Origin: Calditrichota bacterium | GTDB taxonomy: Bacteria > Calditrichota > Calditrichia > Calditrichales > J004 | Assembly: GCA_013112635.1 (NCBI GenBank) | Contig: JABFGF010000007.1 | Location: 1 to 64,000, forward strand | Direction of reading: 5' to 3' | Length of the DNA: 64,000 nucleotides | Part shown: piece by piece, positions 1 through 7,590 of the stretch | Position numbering within the stretch: the stretch's first letter is position 1 | How the letters are laid out: each line of letters begins with the position of its first letter | Translations under genes and position numbers: made by a program | The notes under the pieces: generated by a model | The model's input: the letters and a program-made list of their open reading frames with translations, nothing else | What the model was told of the DNA's origin: nothing | Database searches by the model: none

Positions 1-40
1 AAAATATTGAAGTAAACATTGAGAAGAAGGCCGATAAGGG

Positions 41-82
41 TAAAATAAAAATTGCCCTTTGGGATATACTCCCTAAGGGCAA
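41..82 (-). terminator. Rho-independent terminator of the phytase gene
   Basis: On the minus strand, just past the stop of the phytase gene, an inverted repeat pairs TTGCCCTT (52-59) plus GGGA (61-64) with TCCC (70-73) plus AAGGGCAA (75-82) around a five-base loop, with one T:T mismatch. The following minus-strand bases (51 down to 41) are almost all T. This is a classical intrinsic terminator. Confidence 0.75.
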
Positions 83-107
83 AATTTCTGACTACAAAAT
101 TGGTTCG

Positions 108-1157
108 TCATTTTGTAGTGTCTCGCTTCCAGTAATCCGTATCAACAGATAACCCGATATCTTCATATTTTGCACCATAAGCACGTTTTCCATCATGTAC
201 AACAAGCAGACCTTTTGGATACAGGCTGCCCATATTTACGTTGGTTACATCAAGGCCATCAGTTCCACTTACTGAATTAACTTCAAAAGTTTTTACAAAA
301 TTATGTGGTGGTTTACGGTCATAAACCTTAAATGTACTATTCCCCTGGCTTGATACTATTAAATACCCTTCGCCATCTGCAGCAAAATAAAGTGCTATGC
401 CTTCAATGTCTGCTTCTAAACCATTTTCTCCCACAGTAACAATTTTTTCTCCGGTTGGATTTTCTGAAACAGGATCTGCATCGTATTTATAAATTGCATC
501 ATCTTCACTGCCGGCATAGAATTTTTTTGTTTCGTCATCGGCAACCAATCCTTCAGTTAATCCACCGCTACCATTTTCCCAGGTACGTTTATGAATTCCA
601 CCGACAGTCCCGTCACCATTGTCAATTAATTCCCATTGTTTTATTGTTCCGCTTCCGCTATTGGTAGAAGCAAACGCATAATATTTATTATTTGTCATAT
701 TGTGATACAAGCAAAACCCATAGAGGCTACTCATGTCACTATCAAAACTTCCGGCGGGGATTAGCTTCCGGGTTGCTTTGTCGACTGTGTAAAAATATAT
801 TTTTTGGTCACCAAGGCCAACACCCACAATATCAACATTCTCGCCGGAAAGCGAGAAATTATATCTAACATCAATGTTTCTGGGTTTTTCAGAATAGTTA
901 ATTATCTGAACTGTACTACCGTCCAAATCATAAACAAAAAGTTTTCTGGCACTTTTATCGGATGTAACTACTGTGCTTTTTGATGGGTCAGGATGAATCC
1001 AAATACACATATCATCCTGATCTGCGGCTTGATCGTCAGCAAATATTTGGCTGTTTGGAACAGTTTGGGCATTTAATAGTGTTGCCAGATTAAAAGCCAG
1101 GAAAGTTAAAACTGATTTATAAATCCTATTATTCTTAAGTAACATCCTGTTTCTCAC
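108..1157 (-). CDS. Secreted beta-propeller phytase (3-phytase family)
   Basis: The 349-aa protein resembles beta-propeller (BPP) phytases, calcium-dependent enzymes that release phosphate from phytate outside the cytoplasm. A signal peptide (about residues 1-30, ending LLNAQ) is followed by DDMCIWIHPDPS, which corresponds to the DDPAIW motif of BPP enzymes. Further family-like features are SDKSARKLFVYDL, GENVDIVGVG and, late in the protein, LEADIEGIALYFAADGEGYL, the acidic metal-binding blade. Length is normal for a single-propeller phytase. It is transcribed leftwards, alone, and ends at a good terminator. Phosphate scavenging is the likely role; activity on other phosphomonoesters cannot be excluded. 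Confidence 0.85.
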   Translation of the reverse strand: MRNRMLLKNNRIYKSVLTFLAFNLATLLNAQTVPNSQIFADDQAADQDDMCIWIHPDPSKSTVVTSDKSARKLFVYDLDGSTVQIINYSEKPRNIDVRYNFSLSGENVDIVGVGLGDQKIYFYTVDKATRKLIPAGSFDSDMSSLYGFCLYHNMTNNKYYAFASTNSGSGTIKQWELIDNGDGTVGGIHKRTWENGSGGLTEGLVADDETKKFYAGSEDDAIYKYDADPVSENPTGEKIVTVGENGLEADIEGIALYFAADGEGYLIVSSQGNSTFKVYDRKPPHNFVKTFEVNSVSGTDGLDVTNVNMGSLYPKGLLVVHDGKRAYGAKYEDIGLSVDTDYWKRDTTK

Positions 1158-1307
1158 TTATTGCAAATTAAACTTTTCGGGGTGATTATAGCAAAAACGA
1201 TACCAAAGTGCAATGATTAGAAAACATGGCTATTAAGAGGATCTGCTAAAGGGAAAATGAGATGCTGGATTGAATGATGGTAAAGATTCTTTACATTTTT
1301 GATCAAT

Positions 1308-2153
1308 TTATAGATCGACTTTTTGCGCTAATCTGAAACCCTTGTTTCCCAATTCCACTTTGCCCGCTAAATTATAAGGATCATGCTCAAATAAAAATGT
1401 CCAGTTTTCTTCGACCGCTTTAGGTAAAAGTTCCTTTTTTTCGGCAAGCGTTTTCAGTGGTTCTACATCGTAACCCATAATGTAAGGAAGTGGAATGTGT
1501 GTTGCGGTCGGTAAAAGATCAGCACAATAAAAAAGTGTATTTAGCCCATCGCTTATTTTTGGTGCTTGCATTGCAGGCGTGTGGCCATTTAGCACAATCA
1601 TTTCAATTCCGGGATAAAGCTCTCCCGGACCATCTATTAAGTTTAGTTTTCCATGGTCCTGAATTGGGACATAGTTTTCCTTCATGAAACTGGCACCATC
1701 TTTTTCAGATGGGTTCATTGCCCATTCCCAGTGTTTCTTCTGGACATGATGAGTGGCATTTGGAAATGTAAGTTGCAGATTGTTACTTTGATCGAAGTAA
1801 GTTGCTCCGCCGATATGGTCAAAATGCATGTGTGTTACAATTACATCCGTTATATCTTCTGGGGCGAGATTTTTTTGTTTTAGGCTGCTTTCTAAATCAT
1901 ACTTTTTATGATCGACATTATAAATCTGGGCAAGTTTTTCACTCATCTTTTTGCCTACACCCGTATCAACAATCATTAGCCGGTCTGCAGATTTTATCAA
2001 CAAAAGTCGCATCGCTAAAATAATTCTGTTTAAATCATCTGCCGGATTGCTTTTGCTCCAAAGCGGTTTTGGAACAACCCCAAACATAGCACCACCGTCA
2101 AGACTCACAAAGCCTGTTTCAAGAACTGAGATTTCATAATCTGCAATTTTCAT
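1308..2153 (-). CDS. MBL-fold metallo-hydrolase
   Basis: The 281-aa protein carries the metallo-beta-lactamase-fold zinc motif THMHFDHIGG (HxHxDH) near residue 108, a downstream NGHTPAM histidine and an FYCADLLP aspartate ligand, so a dinuclear metal site is complete. The overall layout matches the lactonase/glyoxalase-like branch rather than true beta-lactamases. There is no signal peptide, so it is cytoplasmic. The substrate cannot be read from sequence. It lies 34 bases downstream of the alpha/beta hydrolase gene on the same strand, so the two could be co-transcribed. Confidence 0.8.
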   Translation of the reverse strand: MKIADYEISVLETGFVSLDGGAMFGVVPKPLWSKSNPADDLNRIILAMRLLLIKSADRLMIVDTGVGKKMSEKLAQIYNVDHKKYDLESSLKQKNLAPEDITDVIVTHMHFDHIGGATYFDQSNNLQLTFPNATHHVQKKHWEWAMNPSEKDGASFMKENYVPIQDHGKLNLIDGPGELYPGIEMIVLNGHTPAMQAPKISDGLNTLFYCADLLPTATHIPLPYIMGYDVEPLKTLAEKKELLPKAVEENWTFLFEHDPYNLAGKVELGNKGFRLAQKVDL

Positions 2154-2187
2154 TTTGATATATTTTCCTAAAATTTAAAAGGTAGGC

Positions 2188-3036
2188 CTATAAAACATTT
2201 AAATAATTATCAAACCAGTGTTCTGTAAGTTCAACAGCGGTTAAATATTCATCAGTTGGTTTTTGTATGGGATGGGGAATGCCGAAAGTATGCCCGCTGT
2301 TTTCAATCAGCTCAATTCTTTTTACATAAGCAGAGCATTTTTCATGAAGTTGCTCACTATCCTCATAAGATACAGTTTCGTCGTTTTGTCCGTGAATAAA
2401 TAATGATGGGTTTTCCAATTCTTCTGCAGCTTTCAAAATATCAAAACGCTTTTTGTTTTTATTTAAGTCGTCCCAATAGTTTTTATTTATGCGCATCATT
2501 TGTTTTGTCCGGGAATTCTCAATCTCAATAAAGCCGTCTTTTTTCCATTGCTTTATTTGATCATTTGAATAGCGGAAAAATGTGGCAAGCGAAGCCCAGG
2601 TTACCAGGCACTTGATATCATCACCCAGCTCGGCTGCTTTTAGTATAGCTGTACCGCCACCACGGCTGTGTCCAAACAAAGCCAGGCGTTCTGTATCGAT
2701 AACGCGTTTTCCAATTTTTTCTTCCTTAATATTGTCAATCACCTTCTGTAAATCTTCCAACTCATGTGTATGCGTGTTTTCAGCAAACTCGTCCAGCTTT
2801 TCAAAAGTATTAAAATCGTAACCTATGCCATTGCGTGAGAAGTTTGGGGTTATTGTAACATAACCTGCCATGGTTAAACGGTCTGCCAAATCAGGGAAGA
2901 ACCCCCAATTTTTGAAGCCTTTAAATCCATGTACTAAAATGACAGCAGGCGCTTCATGGGCGTCTTCACGGTGGCGAAGATCAATATTTATAGGTTCATT
3001 AGAATTGTTTTGGACATGAAAAGTTTTGCGAATCAT
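2188..3036 (-). CDS. Alpha/beta hydrolase (dienelactone hydrolase / prolyl oligopeptidase-like)
   Basis: This 282-aa cytoplasmic protein shows the alpha/beta-hydrolase plan: VILVHGFKGFKNW (oxyanion region) near residue 33, nucleophile elbow FGHSRGGG near residue 120, an acid in HGQNDETVSYED and a late histidine in NSGHTFG. The elbow GHSRGG is typical of acyl-peptide hydrolase and X-prolyl dipeptidase-like esterases. The substrate is unknown. It is followed by the MBL-fold gene on the same strand, suggesting a small two-gene unit of hydrolases. Confidence 0.8.
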   Translation of the reverse strand: MIRKTFHVQNNSNEPINIDLRHREDAHEAPAVILVHGFKGFKNWGFFPDLADRLTMAGYVTITPNFSRNGIGYDFNTFEKLDEFAENTHTHELEDLQKVIDNIKEEKIGKRVIDTERLALFGHSRGGGTAILKAAELGDDIKCLVTWASLATFFRYSNDQIKQWKKDGFIEIENSRTKQMMRINKNYWDDLNKNKKRFDILKAAEELENPSLFIHGQNDETVSYEDSEQLHEKCSAYVKRIELIENSGHTFGIPHPIQKPTDEYLTAVELTEHWFDNYLNVL

Positions 3037-3265
3037 TTTCCTTTACCGATATGAATTAAAAATGGTATTTCAGTTGATTTTATAGTTTGCATTTTTTTGA
3101 AGTTTTTTTGCGCGGATTTGCTAAGAGGCCTATTCTGATCATTTGATAAACACATTAAACATTGTTAAAATCTATTTAATTTTTATTACGATTTCAATTT
3201 TGTATTTTTTTTCGGAATAAAATAAAGATCATTTACTTTTTAAATTTTTTTTTAAGGAGATAAAA

Positions 3266-3601
3266 GTGGCGAAAAAAAACGAGTTTGTAAGTTATTTAAT
3301 GGAATTGATGGAGCCTTTTGGGGGAGTTTCTTCAAAATCTATGTTTGGCGGATATGGGATTTACAAGGACGGCATAATGTTTGGCCTTGTTGCAGAGGAT
3401 ACTCTGTATTTAAAAGTGGACGACTTTAACCGCTTTGAATTTGAACGGCTGGATTTGGAACCATTTGTTTATACAAAAGGCAAAAAACCTATGGCCATGT
3501 CCTACAATCGCGCACCAGCAGAAGCTTTAGATAACAGTGATGAAATGGTTCGTTGGGCTCAACTCGGCTTTGAGGCAGCCTTGCGCAATAAAAAGAAATA
3601 G
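3266..3601 (+). CDS. TfoX N-terminal domain protein
   Basis: The 111-aa protein consists of one TfoX-N domain (SSKSMFGGYGIYKDG, LKVDDFNRFEFE, MAMSYNRAP). It lacks the C-terminal domain of the competence regulator TfoX/Sxy, so a competence role should not be assumed; stand-alone TfoX-N proteins are common and of unknown function. The start is GTG with a strong ribosome-binding site, AAGGAGA at 3254-3260. It is convergent with the peroxiredoxin gene. Confidence 0.8.
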   Translation: MAKKNEFVSYLMELMEPFGGVSSKSMFGGYGIYKDGIMFGLVAEDTLYLKVDDFNRFEFERLDLEPFVYTKGKKPMAMSYNRAPAEALDNSDEMVRWAQLGFEAALRNKKK

Positions 3602-3611
3602 AAAGTTGAAT

Positions 3612-3644
3612 AACCTTGAAGGTTTCCTTTTAACTTTCAAGGTT
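3612..3644. terminator. Hairpin between convergent genes
   Basis: AACCTTGAA (3612-3620) pairs with TTCAAGGTT (3636-3644), and two further inner pairs are possible. It sits between the convergent stops of the TfoX-N and peroxiredoxin genes. A T-tract is weak on both sides, so it may be a bidirectional terminator or a dispersed palindrome. Confidence 0.5.
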
Positions 3645-3650
3645 GATTCG

Positions 3651-4118
3651 TTACGCTTGTAATTCTTTTAAATCTTCCTGAACCCGTAGGTGGTGTTCTT
3701 TCACTCTTACATTTGGATAAACTTTAGCAATTATCCCTTCCGGGTTTATTATAAAAGTTGAACGAACAATACCCATATATTCTTTGCCATAGTTTTTCTT
3801 TAGCTGCCATGTTCCAAATGCTTCACAGACCTTGCCGTCTTCATCGCTTACAAGTGTAAATCCCAGAGAATATTTATCAGCAAATTTTCGGTGCCTTACA
3901 ACGGAGTCTTTGCTGATCCCAATAATTTCGGTATTCAGGTTTTCAAAATCGGGTAGTGTTTCCTGAAAATTGCAAGCTTCAGTTGTGCAGCCAGGAGTCA
4001 TATCTTTTGGGTAAAAATATAAGACAATCCATTTGCCTTTTCGTTCAGATAAAGATTGCTCATTCCCGTCTTGGTCGGGTAAATTAAAATCAGGGGCTTT
4101 GGTTCCTGCTTCGAGCAT
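3651..4118 (-). CDS. bcp: Thioredoxin-dependent peroxiredoxin, Bcp/PrxQ type
   Basis: A 155-aa peroxiredoxin of the Bcp/PrxQ subfamily that reduces hydrogen peroxide and organic hydroperoxides using thioredoxin. The motif DMTPGCTTEACNF holds the peroxidatic C44 and the resolving C49, five residues apart, which is diagnostic for the atypical two-cysteine PrxQ group. N-terminal GTKAPDFNLPDQDG and later ISKDSVVRHRKFADKY are also family-typical, and the length is standard. No signal peptide. It is transcribed divergently from the transporter gene to its right, with about 100 bases between. Confidence 0.93.
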   Translation of the reverse strand: MLEAGTKAPDFNLPDQDGNEQSLSERKGKWIVLYFYPKDMTPGCTTEACNFQETLPDFENLNTEIIGISKDSVVRHRKFADKYSLGFTLVSDEDGKVCEAFGTWQLKKNYGKEYMGIVRSTFIINPEGIIAKVYPNVRVKEHHLRVQEDLKELQA

Positions 4119-4218
4119 ATTACTCCTTCTGTTGGGGTTATTCCTTTTAAAGAATTTTTAAATTGGATTATTCCAAAAGAAAAATTAGTTTGATTTGCAA
4201 AAATTAATACTTGATCAA

Positions 4219-4956
4219 ATGAAATCAAAAAAAGAAAAACTCTTCCTGTTTCTGGCAACCTTTTTTGTGGCCAATGCAATCATTGCAGAAATTATTGGTG
4301 GTAAATTAATTGTACTTGGTGATCCCTCTTTTAACTTCTTATTAAATTTTGGCTTCTTTGAAACACAGGTTGGTCCCTTTATTCTCAGCGTTGGTGTTTT
4401 CCCATGGCCAATTGTTTTTTTATCTACTGATTTGATTAATGAATATTTTGGAAAACGCGGTGTTCGGCAAATTACAAACATTGCCGTTATCCTAATCTTG
4501 TATGTCTTTGTAATAATTTTTGTAACCATGATCCCTGATGCCGCAAAAGGAATTTCCCCTGTTTCCGATGAATCATACAGTCAGGTTTTAAGCCAGTCAA
4601 TGTGGATAATTGTCGGCTCAATAATCGCCTTTTTAGTCAGTCAGATAGTTGATGTAATTGTTTTTCATATTTTCCGTAGAAAAACAGGTGGGAAAATGTT
4701 ATGGGCGCGTGCAACAGGTTCAACAATTGTATCCCAGCTTATTGATAGTATTATTATTTTGGGAATTGCATTTTATCTGCCAGGAAAAATATCTTTATCA
4801 CAATTTTTAGGCTTTGCAATTACAAACTATAGTTACAAAGTTCTAATCGCCATCCTGATAACTCCATTAATTTATCTTGGCCATGGAATGATAAACCGCT
4901 ACCTGGGAAAAGAGCTTTCCGATGAACTGATGGAAACAGCCGCCAAGACTTCTTAA
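4219..4956 (+). CDS. Queuosine precursor transporter (YhhQ family)
   Basis: Integral membrane protein with about six or seven helices, matching the YhhQ / vitamin-precursor family that imports preQ0/preQ1 for queuosine synthesis. Family-like stretches are IIAEIIGGK, the FLSTDLINEYFGKR segment after the second helix, and ATGSTIVSQLIDS late in the protein. The frame is open from TTG at 4195, but ATG at 4219 gives a normal N-terminus (MKSKKEKLFLFL) and is preferred. FCB members of this family are often longer on the N-side than the E. coli protein. Confidence 0.85.
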   Translation: MKSKKEKLFLFLATFFVANAIIAEIIGGKLIVLGDPSFNFLLNFGFFETQVGPFILSVGVFPWPIVFLSTDLINEYFGKRGVRQITNIAVILILYVFVIIFVTMIPDAAKGISPVSDESYSQVLSQSMWIIVGSIIAFLVSQIVDVIVFHIFRRKTGGKMLWARATGSTIVSQLIDSIIILGIAFYLPGKISLSQFLGFAITNYSYKVLIAILITPLIYLGHGMINRYLGKELSDELMETAAKTS

Positions 4957-5075
4957 ATTTAAAGTCATCTCTTTTTTACAAAAGAAGCGAATAAAATTTT
5001 CAGCAATACAATAAAAATAAATGTATTTTACAATCTCATATTTAATTAATTGATTTTGAAAAGAGATTTGTATTT

Positions 5076-6890
5076 ATGAAAATTTTGGGTATTTCTGCAT
5101 ATTACCACGATTCAGCTGCCGCCTTACTGGAAGATGGTGAAATAATCGCCGCTGCCCAGGAAGAACGTTTTTCAAGGATAAAACACGATTACCGTTTTCC
5201 AAAAATGGCGGTTCAATATTGTTTAAAAGAAGCAAATATTAATATTGATCAGGTTGATCATATAGCCTTTTATGATAAACCTTTTATAAAATTTAACCGC
5301 CTGTTAGAAACCTATCTCCAGTATGCGCCCTTAGGCCTTTCTTCATTTGTAAAAGCAATGCCGCTGTGGCTAAAACAAAAGCTGTGGATCCCGGATCTAA
5401 TAAAAAAAGAGCTGAATTATGATGGCGAAATTCTTTTTCCTGAGCATCATGAATCTCATGCCGCTTCAGCTTTTTACCCATCTCCATTTAAGCAGGCTGC
5501 ATTTTTAACGGTTGATGGCGTTGGTGAGTGGGCGACTTCATCTTTTGGTTTTGGGACTGGAAATAAAATTGAGATACTTTCTGAACTCGATTTTCCACAT
5601 TCTCTCGGATTGCTTTATTCGGCATTTACATATTTTACAGGTTTTAAGGTAAACTCCGGAGAATATAAAGTGATGGGTTTGGCGCCGTACGGTGAGCCAA
5701 AATACGTTCAGTCAATTTATGATAATTTGATCGATTTAAAAGACGATGGTTCTTTCCGGATGAATATGGACTTTTTTAAATATCCGGCTGGCTTAAGGAT
5801 GACAAGTAAAAAACTGGATCATCTTTTTGATGGGCCGCCACGTAAACCGGAAAGCGATTTAACGCAGCGAGAGATGGATTTGGCACGATCAGTACAGGAA
5901 GTTACTGAGGAAATTATGGTGCGAATGGCACGCAATGTAAAAAAAGAAACCGGTGAAAAATATTTATGCCTGGCTGGTGGTGTTGCATTAAATTGCGTAG
6001 CAAACGGTAAACTTCTCCGTGAAAAGATTTTTGAAGATATCTGGATTCAACCTGCAGCGGGAGATGCCGGCGGTGCATTGGGTTCTGCGCTGGTTATTCA
6101 TCATCAACATTTGGGGAATCCTATTAAAAAGAATTCATCCGGGCTACAGAAAGGATCATATTTTGGCCCGGCCTATTCTAATAATGAAATCAATGAATTT
6201 TTAAACAGTCAGCAAGCTGTATCTAAGAAATTATCAGACGAAGAGTTGTTTGACTTTGTTAGTGATCAAATAATCAGTGGAAAGGTAATCGGCTGGTTTC
6301 AGGATAGAATGGAATTTGGCCCGCGTGCTCTTGGCAACCGTACAATTATTGGCGATGCTCGGTCTTCTGAAATGCAAAAAAGAATGAATGTTAAAATAAA
6401 ATATCGTGAGAGTTTTAGACCTTTTGCGCCATCAGTTTTAGAGGAAGAGGTTCAAAACTGGTTTGAGATTGACCGGCCAAGCCCATATATGCTTTTGGTG
6501 GCGGATGTTAAAAAAGACAAGCTGATTAAAATGACGGATGAACAGGAAAAGTTGTTTGGCATTGAAAAGCTAAATATTCCCCGCTCGGAAATCCCTGCGG
6601 TAACTCATGTCGACTATTCAGCAAGGATTCAAACTGTTAGTAAAAAAACCAATTCGAGATATCATGAATTAATTTCATGCTTTTTTAAGAAAACGGGTTG
6701 CCCGGTAATTGTTAATACCTCTTTCAATGTTCGTGGTGAACCCATTGTTGAATCACCTCAACAGGCATATACCTGTTTTATGCGTACAGAAATGGACATG
6801 TTGGTTTTAGGAAATCAAGTTCTACTAAAAGAAAACCAACCTGCTTTGGAAGACGATGAAAACTGGAAGGATCAATATGAGCTTGATTAG
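5076..6890 (+). CDS. NodU/CmcH-family carbamoyltransferase
   Basis: The 604-aa protein has both carbamoyltransferase domains. The N-terminal Kae1-like ATPase/carbamoyl-phosphate domain begins ILGISAYYHDSAAALLEDG and contains EERFSRIKHD, EHHESHAASAF and LTVDGVGEW. The C-terminal domain carries DRMEFGPRALGNRTIIGDAR and VNTSFNVRGEP. Such enzymes make a carbamoyl-adenylate and transfer the carbamoyl group to a hydroxyl of a sugar, antibiotic or toxin; the acceptor here is unknown. The next two genes are the SxtJ- and DUF5989-family proteins that often follow this enzyme, including in saxitoxin clusters (sxtI-J-K), but nothing else suggests toxin synthesis. Confidence 0.9.
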   Translation: MKILGISAYYHDSAAALLEDGEIIAAAQEERFSRIKHDYRFPKMAVQYCLKEANINIDQVDHIAFYDKPFIKFNRLLETYLQYAPLGLSSFVKAMPLWLKQKLWIPDLIKKELNYDGEILFPEHHESHAASAFYPSPFKQAAFLTVDGVGEWATSSFGFGTGNKIEILSELDFPHSLGLLYSAFTYFTGFKVNSGEYKVMGLAPYGEPKYVQSIYDNLIDLKDDGSFRMNMDFFKYPAGLRMTSKKLDHLFDGPPRKPESDLTQREMDLARSVQEVTEEIMVRMARNVKKETGEKYLCLAGGVALNCVANGKLLREKIFEDIWIQPAAGDAGGALGSALVIHHQHLGNPIKKNSSGLQKGSYFGPAYSNNEINEFLNSQQAVSKKLSDEELFDFVSDQIISGKVIGWFQDRMEFGPRALGNRTIIGDARSSEMQKRMNVKIKYRESFRPFAPSVLEEEVQNWFEIDRPSPYMLLVADVKKDKLIKMTDEQEKLFGIEKLNIPRSEIPAVTHVDYSARIQTVSKKTNSRYHELISCFFKKTGCPVIVNTSFNVRGEPIVESPQQAYTCFMRTEMDMLVLGNQVLLKENQPALEDDENWKDQYELD

Positions 6891-7299
6891 CGATGTAAAT
6901 GAAGAGGTTAACAACCTTGATCAGTCTCCAAAAAAACTAAAACAATTCAGTTTATTAATGTTTTTAATCTCAAGCGCAGGATTGATATATTTCTATTTTG
7001 AGCCACATGGATTCTGGATTGGGTTCTTTTTTGTGTTTTTTGTGGTATTTTTTATCGGATTATTTAAACCTCTTTTTGTAAAAAAGACTCATAAAATATG
7101 GATGAAACTTGCCTTTATTATGGGTTGGTTTGTTTCAAGATTTTTGTTAAGTCTGATCTATTTTTTTGTTGTAACCCCAATTGGCCTTATTACCAGAATT
7201 TTTGGAAAAAAATTTATTGAAACTGGTTTTGGAAGGAACGAAAATTCATATTGGAAAAAACGGGTTAATCCCAAAATTGATTATACAAAAATGTCTTAA
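6877..7299 (+). CDS. SxtJ-family small membrane protein
   Basis: A 140-aa protein with about three hydrophobic segments (LLMFLISSAGLIYFYF, IGFFFVFFVVFFIGLF, VSRFLLSLIYFFVVTPIGL) and the conserved tail FGRNENSYWKKR of the SxtJ family. ATG at 6877 is chosen because GGAAGG lies at 6865-6870; an in-frame upstream ATG at 6856 has no such site. It overlaps the carbamoyltransferase end by 14 bases, so translation is probably coupled. It may form a membrane partner or anchor for the carbamoyltransferase (inference). Confidence 0.8.
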   Translation: MSLISDVNEEVNNLDQSPKKLKQFSLLMFLISSAGLIYFYFEPHGFWIGFFFVFFVVFFIGLFKPLFVKKTHKIWMKLAFIMGWFVSRFLLSLIYFFVVTPIGLITRIFGKKFIETGFGRNENSYWKKRVNPKIDYTKMS

Positions 7300-7313
7300 T
7301 CGGGAGTTAATAA

Positions 7314-7472
7314 GTGTCAAAGTTTAAAATAATAAGTGAATATTTTTCATTTTTAAAAGAGAATAAAAAATGGTGGTTATGGCCAATAGTTGCAATTTTA
7401 CTTTTGTTAGGTCTTATAATCGTTCTTACAGGCGGTAGTGCTTTAGCTCCATTTATTTATACCATTTTCTAA
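7314..7472 (+). CDS. DUF5989-family (SxtK-like) small membrane protein
   Basis: A 52-codon gene starting at GTG with GGGAG at 7302-7306. The product has a polar N-terminus, KENKKWWLWP, one hydrophobic helix (VAILLLLGLIIVL) and ends SALAPFIYTIF. This pattern (FLxxxKKWWLxP, helix, PFIYxxF) matches the DUF5989 family, the usual third member after carbamoyltransferase and SxtJ genes. It lies 14 bases after the SxtJ gene on the same strand. It is easily missed because of its size and GTG start. Confidence 0.8.
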   Translation: MSKFKIISEYFSFLKENKKWWLWPIVAILLLLGLIIVLTGGSALAPFIYTIF

Positions 7473-7521
7473 AAAATTACAGGATTTTACACTTTTTTTT
7501 TGAGTGATCTCAAAATTTTTT

Positions 7522-7549
7522 TTGACAGTTGATTTTTAGTAACTATATT
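7522..7549 (+). promoter_or_regulatory. Sigma-70-type promoter of the carbohydrate region
   Basis: TTGACA (7522-7527), a 16-base spacer and TATATT (7544-7549) form a near-consensus housekeeping promoter upstream of the GH13 lipoprotein. Transcription would start near 7556, which rules out the GTG at 7552 as the translation start of that gene. Confidence 0.65.
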
Positions 7550-7560
7550 TAGTGTTACTA
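7537..7560. promoter_or_regulatory. Putative operator overlapping the -10 box
   Basis: A perfect inverted repeat TAGTAAC (7537-7543), ten bases, GTTACTA (7554-7560) is centred on the -10 element at 7544-7549. This is the expected position of a repressor site. A partial copy (AGTAAC, ten bases, GTGAAT) lies at 62256-62277 before the other secreted GH13 gene. The binding protein is not known; the TrmB-type regulator at 34059 is one candidate. Confidence 0.5.
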
Positions 7561-7590
7561 CATGCTTTTAAAATGAATCTTGAGATTCTT

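Noticed and set aside
3266-3601. Competence regulator TfoX/Sxy
   Set aside because: Only the N-terminal domain is present; the C-terminal domain of true TfoX is missing and no competence genes are nearby.
5076-7472. Saxitoxin or similar toxin biosynthesis cluster
   Set aside because: Only the widespread carbamoyltransferase/SxtJ/DUF5989 triad is present; no SxtA-type polyketide synthase, amidinotransferase or tailoring enzymes are seen.
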